A stretch of DNA of 64,000 nucleotides from Akebia trifoliata (Eukaryota > Streptophyta > Magnoliopsida > Ranunculales > Lardizabalaceae), in the NCBI GenBank assembly GCA_017979445.1, contig CM030711.1, forward strand, positions 44,811,560 to 44,875,559, read 5' to 3'. Below, piece by piece: positions 24,001 to 36,000 of the stretch. The first letter of the stretch is position 1. Each line of letters begins with the position of its first letter. The notes beneath the pieces are model-generated. The model saw nothing but the letters and a program-made list of their open reading frames with translations, made no database searches and was not told where the DNA came from. A program made the position numbers and the translations under genes.

Positions 24001-27000
24001 ACAAATAACTTAAAATCTAACTTGATTTAGCAAGTGGGGGACTAATTTTCCGAATTAAAGAAAGCCAAAAGAAAAGGGTTTAAAACTTATGTTGGAAGAA
24101 ACTAGAAAAAAATCTGCAATTTGGGAGACCTAGGGAAACTAAATCCACCAAACCAATTTAATTAAATCCTAATTTTAATCTTAAGTTCCTTTGATAACTC
24201 AAATCAAGAAATGAACAAAGGTTCTTGACTCGAAAGATTTAACAATAAAAACATATGGTTTTGATAAATCTAGATTATTTTTCAAGACTTCCTTCTCTTC
24301 AAAGGTTTTATCGACCAATGATCCTCCATTACAGCGAGCATCCAACATAAGGGAACTTAATCCAATGACGATGGATCATGCCGAGTATGAGGGATAAAAA
24401 GAAATAAATTACATATGATGAAGATCCATGGTTAGAGAAGAAAAATCTATATCCAAAAAAAAAATTAAAGCATTCAAGAATTTAAAGAAATAAAACTAAA
24501 TTAAACTAAATCATTATGGCTTCATCAATCTCCTTAGATTGGGAGATTAGCCAATAAAACATCCTAGAAGCAATAATGAATAAATTGGAAAAAAAATTCA
24601 TCCTTATTGCTTCTGAATAGTCTTGAAATAAAGCTCTTGTTGTTTTCTTCAACTATAGCAAAAAGTAAAATCCTAAAAACTAAAAATGAAGAAGAAAAGA
24701 GAACCACTAAAGAGGGGGGATAAAGAGAGATCAAAGAGAGCATCCAAAACTAGAGACTTAACGCTCTGTTTGGATTAAGAGAAGCAGAGAAAAGAGAAAC
24801 TCATTAAGAGAAGAGAAGAGAAGAGAATACTAGTCTCTCTTCACCCTGTTTGGATTGAAAGAGAAGAAAAGAGAAAGAACCAAGTTTCTCTTGTTTGGTT
24901 AGGATTCATAAGAGAAGAGAAAAGAAATTATTCTTGTCAAGTGACTATTATACCCTTCATAGCCTGCCCAATGGCCTGTCGGATGTTTGTTTACTTGGGG
25001 TGTAAGTAGTAATATCTGGTATGCTAATATTACCTATTTTTAAAAATATTGAAAATAATGAGGACAAACTTGGAATTTAAAATTTCATTCTGTTCTCTTC
25101 CCTCCTCGTCTCTCCACTTTTGGAGATAACCAAATTTGACATTTTTTCCCTTCTCTTCCCTCCACTTTTCTTCTTTTCTCTTCCCACCTAACAATCCAAA
25201 TAGGAGAAAGGAAGAGAAAATTGCATATTTTCTCTTCTCTTCTCTCAATCCAAATAGACTATAAGGCCTTTTTTATAAAAGAAACTAGGGTTACTTTGGT
25301 AGCACATTTTCATCCACAGAATGTCCTAATTAGCTCTACGCCGTGAAAAAGTAATATGTTTTCCTCTCAATTAGAGTTCTAACCCAATTGACTTGTCTCG
25401 TTTCAATACCTGAGTCAAAAGTTATGTCTATAATGGTAAAACATGACATATTAGGAGTCTTTGACTTGTTTTTTCGTTTCTGACCAATGAAAAGTCCAAA
25501 TTGGCCTTTCTTCGTGTAATATGAATTTGTTATCCTCTGAATCAATTTTTTAACCTCACTAGCCTTGCCTTAATGTGATAAGTAAGTTAAAGGTTATGGG
25601 CAAAATGACATACTGTGGCAGATTTGCAGTAAAGGAAAATTTGATTCTATCAATCTTTCTGTGGATCCGGGACCATCAGATCTCTTGGATCGTGCCTTGA
25701 TCTTAACTTTGACCTTGGTAGTTTTCCTACTATTGGCTTCTCGACTTCATTTGATTTATTTACAAAAATATAGCGCGTAATCAGGATCCTTAAACTTCAT
25801 GCAATGAACTAATAAAATATGAATGTAATGATTTAAGTGACATGCATGATTCTATTATCAAGATCGACGATATGAGTTAGAAAACCTGTTAAGTGCCTTA
25901 AGAAATGACGGGAAAATATGGACTAGTAGGCTTTAGCACTAAAGATAGCTCCCCTACCTAGAATCATAAAGCTTGACATTAGCAAACATTTCTTTGGGGA
26001 CACCGACATCAAAAAAATAGGAGACAATGACTGTGAAGGACTCTTTATTGAGAATATGTACCAAACAGTCCTCTAATAAACAATACGGATCATTTAAGTC
26101 TCAATTAATAAAATATTAACTTATTAAGGATCTTTTGAAAATTCTTTTAAGAAAAATACCCTTTTAACAACCTTACAAAGTGGTTTGATATAAAAATACA
26201 CAGAGTCAAATAAAAAACTTGACCAATTTATTTGGTCATTAATATTTTTGTAAAAAATAAATATTTTTGTTTATTAAAAGCTATTATTAAATTCAATATA
26301 ATTTTATTTGACTCATTTAAGTCGACTTGCTAATTTTTGAGTTTAATCAATTTGATGAACATTCCAGTCGAGTTTTAAAATTATGTTATAATTATTGAAA
26401 ATTATTTATATATTTTAATAAATATAACATACATAGATCAAATCAGTTTGATGGTGATGATGACCATAAGCCATCTCCATCATCTTTGTTGTAGTCATCA
26501 TCTATGAATGCTCTATGTGAGTTAAAGATTACTAGTTTTTGGAAGAGAAAACATGGATTTTTTTCATTTATATCTTTTTTTTCATTGTTCCATACGAGAT
26601 GACCATAATCAAGGGGCTTGTCATTAATTTTAAAACATAGGAGTACCTAAAATATTCTCAAATAAACACATTTCTTTAAACCTCAAAAATTGTTGAAAGG
26701 GTAGTTACGGTATTTTCACTTCAAAAATCCTTTTTAGACTAATATTTGATAAAAAGAGTATTAAAGAGTCCATATTTTTTTAGAAGGGACTTTTTGGTAC
26801 ATATTCTCAAAAAATAGGTCTTTGCGGTCATTGTCCCAAAAATAACCTGAAAACTGCACCTAAAGAGGACTCTCATTGCACCAAAAATCTTTCAAAAGCA
26901 CACTTGATTCCCTTTCCCCACTTCAATGACAATCCTTTTGGGAAACTCAAGACTCAAGAGTATGCTACACCCATAAGATGATTTCACTTCCCCACATTCC

Positions 27001-30000
27001 TACCCTAAGGCACCCTTACCATACTTGCCTTAACATGAGTTGTGTTGGAGTAACATTGAAATGTACATTGACTCTCACATTGCTAATGTGGAGGTGCACA
27101 CATAACCATAGACGTTCTTCACTCGTATCTCGATGAAAAGCATCAATGGTTTCGTACATACATCCACGTTAGCGATATGAGAATCGATGTACATTTTAAT
27201 GTTACTTCAGCATTGTCCTAATAACATTTCTCCCTAAACTATCATGCTCAATCCTAAATCTCCAAAGCCATTTTTTAGCAAAGACAGATTCATGAATCAA
27301 AATTTCTTGAAACCAAGGCTTCTTTTCTCCTTGGGACAAAAAACTGGTTTTCACTTGAGCAAGTGAAATTTACGATTACCATCCTTGTCGTTCCACATGC
27401 TTTAAGTTTGATTCAAGAATCCACAAACAAGAAAACTGGGCTTCATCCCCGTAACTTTTAAAGATACCTCACACATTCACCAAAGTTGACATAAGGGTTT
27501 CATATTCGCCCCAAAAGATCCATTATCTTATTGCTGAGAGAAACTTTGGTGGATGCTAATTAAAAATTGGCCTTTGCTTGCCATAATTTTCAACACCATC
27601 AGTGTTACAATGAAACTCAATTCCTAACTCATAAAATTCATTTTGAATAATATTTTTCTTGAATCAAGTGATTTATCAATGTGGCGCATATGATCTCTCC
27701 CTAGGGCTTTAGCAATGACGTTGGCCTACTGGTGACCTGCCATAGAAGCAGTTTTAGATCCAGAGATCCTGTATTCAGACCTGATTACCCCTGATCCCGA
27801 GCAGCCAGATTAAAGCCCACAATGATTGAACATGTGTTGAAACTCCATGGACTTATCTATTAAAAATGAACTCCTGGAATTAGGAGAAGACGGACAAGTT
27901 TAGAATCAATATCTCCAAAAAAGACCTACATTCTTATTTAAGGAAATGTATGTACCCACATATACATGCATGCACAGATCATATTACGCACATTGTGCAC
28001 ATACAAAATGTTATATTTATAAGTGTTTTTTTCTTTAATATTGGGATGTTTAATGTTTCCAAGATATCCATATGCTTAATGAATTTTATTGGGTTACTGA
28101 TATACACTTTCTTTTCGAGGAATAGGCCTGAAAAGTTCAATCGCCTATTGCAGAGACTACAGTTTCTGGAAGCTAATAAGTTGGTATCTTCGAATCTAAA
28201 GTCTGTAAGCCAATTTTTGGTAAGATTGTCTGCAAACATACAGAGAGCTCTGGGTTTGGAAAAACAGTTGAACAAGCGTCAGCTTATTGGAGTGCTAATT
28301 GATATTGGATCATTTAGCTCGGCATCTTGCTGTAATTTTGGAACTGGTCGAGCAGCTTGTTGGGTTACTTTTGATATGTATATGGAAACTGCTATGGATG
28401 GAAAACAATTCCCAGCAACATCGGCTATTGATGTACTTACAGGTGTGCCTTGTCAAAGATTCACTCTCAATTAAAAAAGGGTTTTGTTAATGTGTGTGGT
28501 GTACCCTAAGGGAACACGTTAAAGTGCAATAAATACAAAGCATATGGGGGTATTTTTGGTTAAAAAAAGATTTTTTTAGGGCATTTCCAATGCAAAATTT
28601 AATTTTACAGGTGTATTTAATGCACTTTAACATGTGCCCCTAGGGCACATGTTAGCAAAACCCATTAAATAAATATAAGATGTCTGTTAGCAACCATACA
28701 ATGTTTTCCTTGACTTTGATGACCTAATTGCAGAATTAATTAAAACACTCCAAGTAATTAACCATTCGAGCTGGCAACAGACCTTCCAAGCTCTCTGGAT
28801 TTCAGCCCTTCGGCTTGTGCAACGAGTTGAGATAAACCCTCATCATTGAACTTTTCTTTTCTTTTTTTCCTTAAAAACTTGGCTGATATTCACCATTTCT
28901 TTCATGCTTTATTGCAGGAGCGTGATCCTGTGGAAGGGCCTATTCCACATCTTGATGCACGTCTTTCTTTTCTTTTGTCTATTATACCCTTAGCGATTGT
29001 TCGTGTTGTGGATGATGAGGGGGGGTTGCCTTTATCTTCTTTTCCGGAAAGTAGTGGATCCGGTAATGTTGGAACTAGTCATGCTTCTAAAAAACATGGA
29101 CTAGTTTCATCGCTTCAGTCTCTTGGACAGTTTGCTGGCCTTCTCTCCCCTCCTAAAGCAGTGGTTATTGCAGCTAATAATGCTGCTTTGAAAGCAGCGA
29201 ACTTCATTTCTAATTTCAAGAGTGGAAGTGATACGTATGTTAAAGCAGGTGACTTTGCATCAAGCATGAAGTCTATATTATCATATTTCTTCTCCGCATA
29301 CTCTGATTAATATTCCATGTGTAATCTTTTGTTTGTTTCTTTTCCTGGCAGGAGGGAACATGCTGCATCTCATAGTCGAAGCGTGCATTTCAAGAAAGCT
29401 GATTGACACAACGGCCTACTCTTGGCCTGGTTATGTGTCTGCATCAATCACCTCAATGTCGGATTCATCATTGGGTCAAGGATCTCCTTGGTCTACCTTC
29501 ATGGAAGGAGCTCAGTTATCTGGCCCTCTGAAAGATGCCCTTATTGCTACTCCTGCCTCCAGGTATTTCAGAAGGATTTGTGTTCAAATGCTAATATTAG
29601 TGAATAGACAGAGGTTATATTGTCTGAACCTTCTCCCTCTCTTCTTTAAGCCTAGTGGAGATTGAGAAGTTATACCATATTGCATTAAATGGGTCAGAGG
29701 AGGAAAGGTCAGCTGCTGCAAAGATTCTATGTGGTGCATCTCTCAGCCGTGGGTGGAATATCCAGGTAGCTAATGCATTTGGTAATACTTCTAGCGGAAC
29801 TGATTCAGATCTTTGGTTTCAGTTGAGTAATGAGATCATTGATTGACATGGTAAGATGTCAGAAGCTGTTGCATTTTGGGAAATGAATCTGAAATAATTA
29901 CCGATAATGTTGTCCTAAAGTTGCCTTTTGTCTATGAAAACAAATATGCTCCATGATGTGCTTTGTGGATACTCTTTTATACAACAAGAACAACAACTGT

Positions 30001-33000
30001 AGTGCCCCTAGCCCACACCAATATGATTGTGTCTGCTTTGGGTTTTACCTTGCAAGGCTTTAAAACGCGTCATACCAAATAGGGTCAAGCTTTCCCCTAT
30101 AATCCAAACTCTGAACATCTACGTAATCGTAGTAGGGCTGAACTCTCAACTCACCCTTTCATTCCATCCGGCACACAGGACGGTTCCACTTCAACCCCTC
30201 GGTCTAAGAAGCCATTTCCCTAGCCTGGATAGGTGCACCAGCAAGATCGTGATTCGTGACAACAAACAACAAAGCCTTATCCCAAGGATTTGCGGTTGGC
30301 TAAATGAATCATGTTCCTCCATTCTACCTTTGTCCAATGCGAAGTCTTTTGTTATTGAGAGCGAATTCATATTTGCTTTCATTGTCTCCATCCATGGTCT
30401 TTGGGTACCTTCTCTTGCTCTTCTATAGCCTTTAAGTTGATCATTTGCTTTAATTGGGGTTGTAATCGACCTTCGTTGAACATGCCCGAACTATCTCACT
30501 TGACTTTCTCTTGATTCATCACCCATTGGAGCTACTCCTACATTTTTTTAAATAAGTTTTAAAATTTTATTTTTCTTAGTCTTTCTATTTATCCATCTCA
30601 TCATATGCTTCGCTCAATTTATTAAGATGATGTTTCTTAACTGCCCCACATTCAGCTCCATAAAGCATAACTAGCCTTACTATTGTCTTATAAAATTTTT
30701 GTTTTGATTGGTATCTGTCTGTTAGAGAATACTCTAGAAGTGCACATCCTCTGTAACCATCCATTTGTTTCTATGGGCAATATCTTCTCCAATCTCTCAA
30801 TCCTTATGTATAATAAACTCAAGATATGAAATTGATTGCTTCGAGGTATTTCTAAACCATCAAAATTTTAATAGTGCATTTTTCTTCTTGTGTATCAATG
30901 CTAAGTTTATGCTCCGCATACTTGGTCTTAGTTCTACTTATCCTAAATCCCTTGGAGAATAATATCTTTGTCCATAATTCTAGTTTTATGTTGATTCACT
31001 TTCTAGTCTCATCTACTAATAAATACCACATCATCCACAAATACATACACCAAAGTGCGTGCTTTTTAAAATGAGCAATTATTTCATCTACCATTAGAGA
31101 ATAAATGCGAACTCAAAGTCAATTCCTAATGTAGACCAATTGTAACTGGAAATTCATTTTCCCTCACACTAGTCATAGCCCTTCCATACATGTGCTCAAT
31201 TATGTCAATATAGCCATTCAGATCACTCTAAGATCCACTTAATTATGTCAGGGTGGAGTTCATGCCCCAGTTTAACTGGTAGTGTGAAAGGGGTGACATG
31301 CGTGCCCCGTGGGATTAGTCAAATGCTCTAGGAAGCGCGAATACCCAAGGTATAAAAAAAGAAGAGATCCACCACATTAGCTCTCTAGGTAGTTTGTCAT
31401 ATGCTATCTCTTTGTCAATAAAATTAATATAGATACTCTTTTATATGAGTCATTATCATTATAAAACAATTTGGCGAAAGAATGATACAAAGATCTTGTT
31501 TTTAGATCCAATCACACTTGTACCAAAACTATCAAGGATGGTCCTTATATAAAAAGCTTGTTTTGATGAAGAGGTACCCCTATCCTAAAACCCAAGAATT
31601 CTATTAGAAAGGAACTTTATTGAGTTCTTTAAACACAATCCATGAAAGTAATAGTGATGTAGTCTCAAGCGTAGAAGAAGATGAGGAAAACTCGTACTGT
31701 AACAAAGAGGAAGTTTATTTCAGCATTTTACCATGCTAATTCAGGGCATGATGGGGGAAGGAACAAGTGAGGAAAATTAACATTTTTGTTAGGGGTAGTT
31801 GTGGAGGATATTTCTCACTAGGAATTGAGGGGTGACACGTGGCACCTATGGATTTGAGTTTGGTATGGATATACGAGGGTAAGCTCGGTAGAAAATACAA
31901 AATATGTACGAGATACGTCCCAAAATCCCCTTCTAAGTTGGAGAAGGGTAAAATCGGTAGTGGGATCCAATTAAGTCCTAAGGTCTCATCTCTATATATA
32001 TAGATGGACAAATAAGCTAAAAGGTATGATTTTCTCCCCTCTCCAAACTGGACTCATTTTTGTACTAAATCTCTGACTTGGGCATCGGAGTGGTGTCGAT
32101 GTAGGTACACCTAGGAGAACGAGGAGAGGGGATCGCAAGGTGGCATCTGAGATCGAAAAGTAGAGCGAAAATGCGCATCTACAATTGGCGCCGTCTGTGG
32201 GAAACGCTACAAGGAGAATGATCAAGTTTTACCAGCCATGATTAATTGGGAGTGATTACTTTGAATTCAACTGGGTTGAGGGAGGCATCAGGGATGGTTG
32301 ATTGGGTTCTTTGATCATAAAAGTTGAAAAGACGAGGAATCAAGGACGGCACAGATTAGTTTATCAATCGCAATTAAGATCTCTTGCAAGAGAAGAAATT
32401 GGTTGACCTCCCACCAGCACCAGGTCTGTGACTGAGATGAGTTGAGTAAAAAATTGAGGAGATTCTATTTTCCTTGGCTTCTCTAGGTCGTAATGGCAAA
32501 ACATTACTCGGATGGATTGCCCATCGTTTTGTATAAGTTTTAGTCTTGGGGCCTCTCATCTAGACTCAAATATAGACTTAGAGGGGTTGGAGCATGAAGA
32601 AGGTCGAGGTGTGTGTACCCCGATAACAAAGGGTCTGCGGTTGCTGCTTATTGGTCCCCTCCTAAACACCTCGTTAATGAGGGATATGCTGTTGGGAATA
32701 ATCGGATTATGAAAATGATGCTTTAATGGCGCTGTAACAGTTGCAATGGAGGTTGTTTTCTCTGTAATGGAGCCGCAAGATCAAGCACAAGATCACGACG
32801 TATTTGGGGCCTGAATCGATGGGGTTGGTTCAAAGCAGTGATTGAAACTTCCCTTTCACCGCCTTCATCTCCGATGATAATAGTAGTGAAAGAGATAGAA
32901 GAAAATTATGTTTTGGTGCATTAGCATACACATCATTGTTGATGTATGGAGCTTACGTGATCTTGACAGTTGCATTGCTAGTTAAGGGGCTAAACATCGC

Positions 33001-36000
33001 ATCAACATGGTGATACTGCAGGTACTTATTATTACTAAATTAAATTACTTGAAAGTAGTGATGAGGGTAGTTGGATGTCAGATGTGTATCTCTTTGAATT
33101 AAATTACATCGCATCAGCATGGTGGTGTGTATCTCTTACAAGAACTTAAAATAGAGATATAAAAGGGGGAGGTTGAGTGTGGTGCAGACACATCAACAGT
33201 TTTGTGTAAGGAAACCCTTCTCAAACTTGTCAGCAAGTGTAGCTTTAGAAGGTAAAAGTTGTTGTAGTGTATCTTCATACACAACTTTGGTGTGCATTCA
33301 ATCCTTTGATGGAAGACCTGCTTAAGCAGGAACATTAGAATTTTTAAAATTATGATAAGTGAAAATTGGGTTAAATTTAAGTGTTTGGCTTATACATCAT
33401 TGTTGGTGTATAAAATTAGGATCCTTTACCCTTGATAAATATATATATTGAGTAAAGAGTCATAAGTTGTCAAAATAAATTGGGGGTTGTTGATGCCTTA
33501 AGTGAACACCAATTTTATTTTCCGATGAGATCCCATGTGGATGATAGGGTCGTGATATAAAAGGTAACGGGTTTGCATCAAATGTTATGTTGATGGTCGT
33601 CGGGACCCAATTAAGTTAGTAAAATGGTATAAATTGGGGGCTTAACCAAGCCCGACGTGCCGAGTCACTAGACTCCGATGAATTGGATTTATTAATTAGA
33701 AACTCGATGAGTTGAGGGATTCCACTAAGTCGAGCTACTAAGTTTGTAATTCAAAATTTTGATCGAGTCAAAGGTGACTCCATCGAACAGTGTAACGATT
33801 AATTAGGAATTCATCCGATTCAAATAGCTTAATGGATTATGGGAAAATCTTTGTGGGGGTCAATTTTACCCCGACTCACCGAGTCAAAGGGGAAACCAAC
33901 CCAAACTCACTAGCATCGACTCAACGAGCCGAGTGGGTTTGACTTAAGAGATTGATTTATACATTGGATTCGATCAAACTATGATGTTTTAAGCAATGAC
34001 GTAGATCGACAACATTGGATTGAGAACTAATTGCCTTATTAGTTTATGCAATTATTATTGTTGCGTGTCTACTGTTACTTTAAAGATGCAGGAAGCAGAA
34101 GAACTTGACACACACCCGACTCATATGGGGAGTCCGGTCCACATCCTAAGTTGGTCATACGGGACCACTTAGTGCAAAATCCGACTGTTGGGGGTCGGCC
34201 TACAAAGAAAGCCTTGGCCCTTCACTGGTGCCGAGCCCAACCGAGGGGTTGGTGTAGTGGAAAGCCTTGGCCCTTCACTGGTGCCGAGCCCAACCGAGGG
34301 GTTGGTGTAGCAGAAAGCCTTGGCCCTTCACTGGTGCCGAGCCCAACCGAGGGGTTGGTGTAGCAGAAAGCCTTGGCCCTTCACTGGTGTCAAGCCCAAC
34401 CGAGGGGTTTGGTGTAACGGAAAGCCTTGGCCCATCAGGGGAGCCGAGCCCGATCTGGGACTTCGATCGGTTATTCTACCATATATCAAAGCCTTGGCCC
34501 ATCAGGGGAGTCGAGCCCGATCTGGGACTTCGATCGGTTATTCTACCATTTATCAAAGCCTTGGCCGATCAGGGGAGCCGAGCCCGATCTGGGACTTTGA
34601 TCGGTTATTCTACCATTTATCAAAGCCTTAGCCTATCAGGGAGCCGAGCCCGATCTGGGATTTCGATCGGTTATTTTATCAAAGCCTTGGCCCATCAGGG
34701 GAGCCGAGCCCGATCTGGGACTTCGATCGGTTATTTTATTATTTATCAAAGCCTTGGCCCATCAGGGGAGCCGAGCCCGATCTGGGACTTCGATCGGTTA
34801 TTCTACCATATATCAAAGCCTTGGCCCATCAGGGGAGTCGAGCCCGATCTGGGACTTCGATCGGTTATTCTACCATTTATCAAAGCCTTGGCCGATCAGG
34901 GGAGCCGAGCCCGATCTGGGACTTCGATCAGTTATTCTACCATTTATCAAAGCCTTGGCCGATCAGGGGAGCCGAGCCCGATCTGGGACTTCGATCGGTT
35001 ATTCTATCATTTATCAAAGCCTTGGCCGATCAGGGGAACCGAGCCCGATCTGGGACTTCGATCGGTTATTCTACCATTTATCAAAGCCTTGGCCGATCAG
35101 GGGAGCCGAGCCCGATCTGGGACTTCTATCGGTTATTCTACCATTTATCAAAGCCTTGGCCTATCAGGGAGCCGAGCCCGATCTGGGATTTCGATCGGTT
35201 ATTTTATCAAAGCCTTGGCCCATCAGGGGAGCCGAGCCCTATCTGGGACTTCGATCGGTTATTTTATTATTTATCAAAGCCTTGGCCCATCAGGGGAGCC
35301 GAGCCCGATCTGGGACTTCGATCGGTTATTCTACCATATATCAAAGCCTTGGCCCATCAGGGGAGTCGAGCCCGATCTGGGACTTCGATCGGTTATTCTA
35401 CCATTTATCAAAGCCTTGGCCGATCAGGGGAGCCGAGCCCGATCTGGGACTTCGATCGGTTATTCTACCATTTATCAAAGTCATAGCCCATCAGGGGAGC
35501 CGAGCCCGATCTGGGACTTCGATCGATTATTCTATCATTTATCAAAGTCATAGCCCATCAGGGGAGCCGAGCTCGATCCGGGACTTCGATCGGTTATTTT
35601 ATTATTTATCAAAATCTTGGATCATTTCGGGATCCAAACCCGATTTGAGATTTTGATCGGGTATTCTACTATTTAACGAAAATCCTGGCTCATGTAGGAA
35701 CAAATCTCGACCGTAAGGGGGTCGGCACGCAACGAAAATCTTGGCGAGTGAAGAGAACCAAGCCCGATCAATGACGGTCGGGTTAACTCATTTTTGTCTT
35801 TTTTATATAACGACTGGTTCATAAGGGAGGCAAGTCCATCCATTGGGGGTGGGTTTAATTGATTTATGTTCCAAACCCAACCGTAGGGGGTTATATCTAT
35901 TGGCTTTGGAGATCGGGTTTATGATGGCACCAAGCGCAGTCAATAATCAGGAAATGATAATTTATGGGGTGCGTGACCACGTGTCACATAGTACCATTCA

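Larger units (their letters stand above)
22635..28119 (+). other. MED33 intron 3 (5.5 kb)
   Basis: Non-coding. Contains the SINE (23381-23484), L1 fragment (23690-24060), purine-armed MITE (24763-25264), TIR element (26020-26837) and core element (27053-27212). Nothing recognised in 24060-24760, 25265-26020 or 27213-27940 apart from AT-rich DNA. Confidence 0.7.

Noticed and set aside
30027..30428. 133-codon open frame in MED33 intron 8
   Set aside because: Partly overlaps the RTE LINE 3' end; no domain and no splice partners.
31736..32011. Minus-strand open frame, with a near-identical twin at 36002-36262
   Set aside because: Both are antisense to the two LTRs; identity comes from LTR duplication, not from a gene family.
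34267..35553. 428-codon open frame taken as a gene
   Set aside because: It is wholly a translation of the 53/67-bp minisatellite and overlapping frames are equally open; no domain, no start context, and it lies inside an LTR element.
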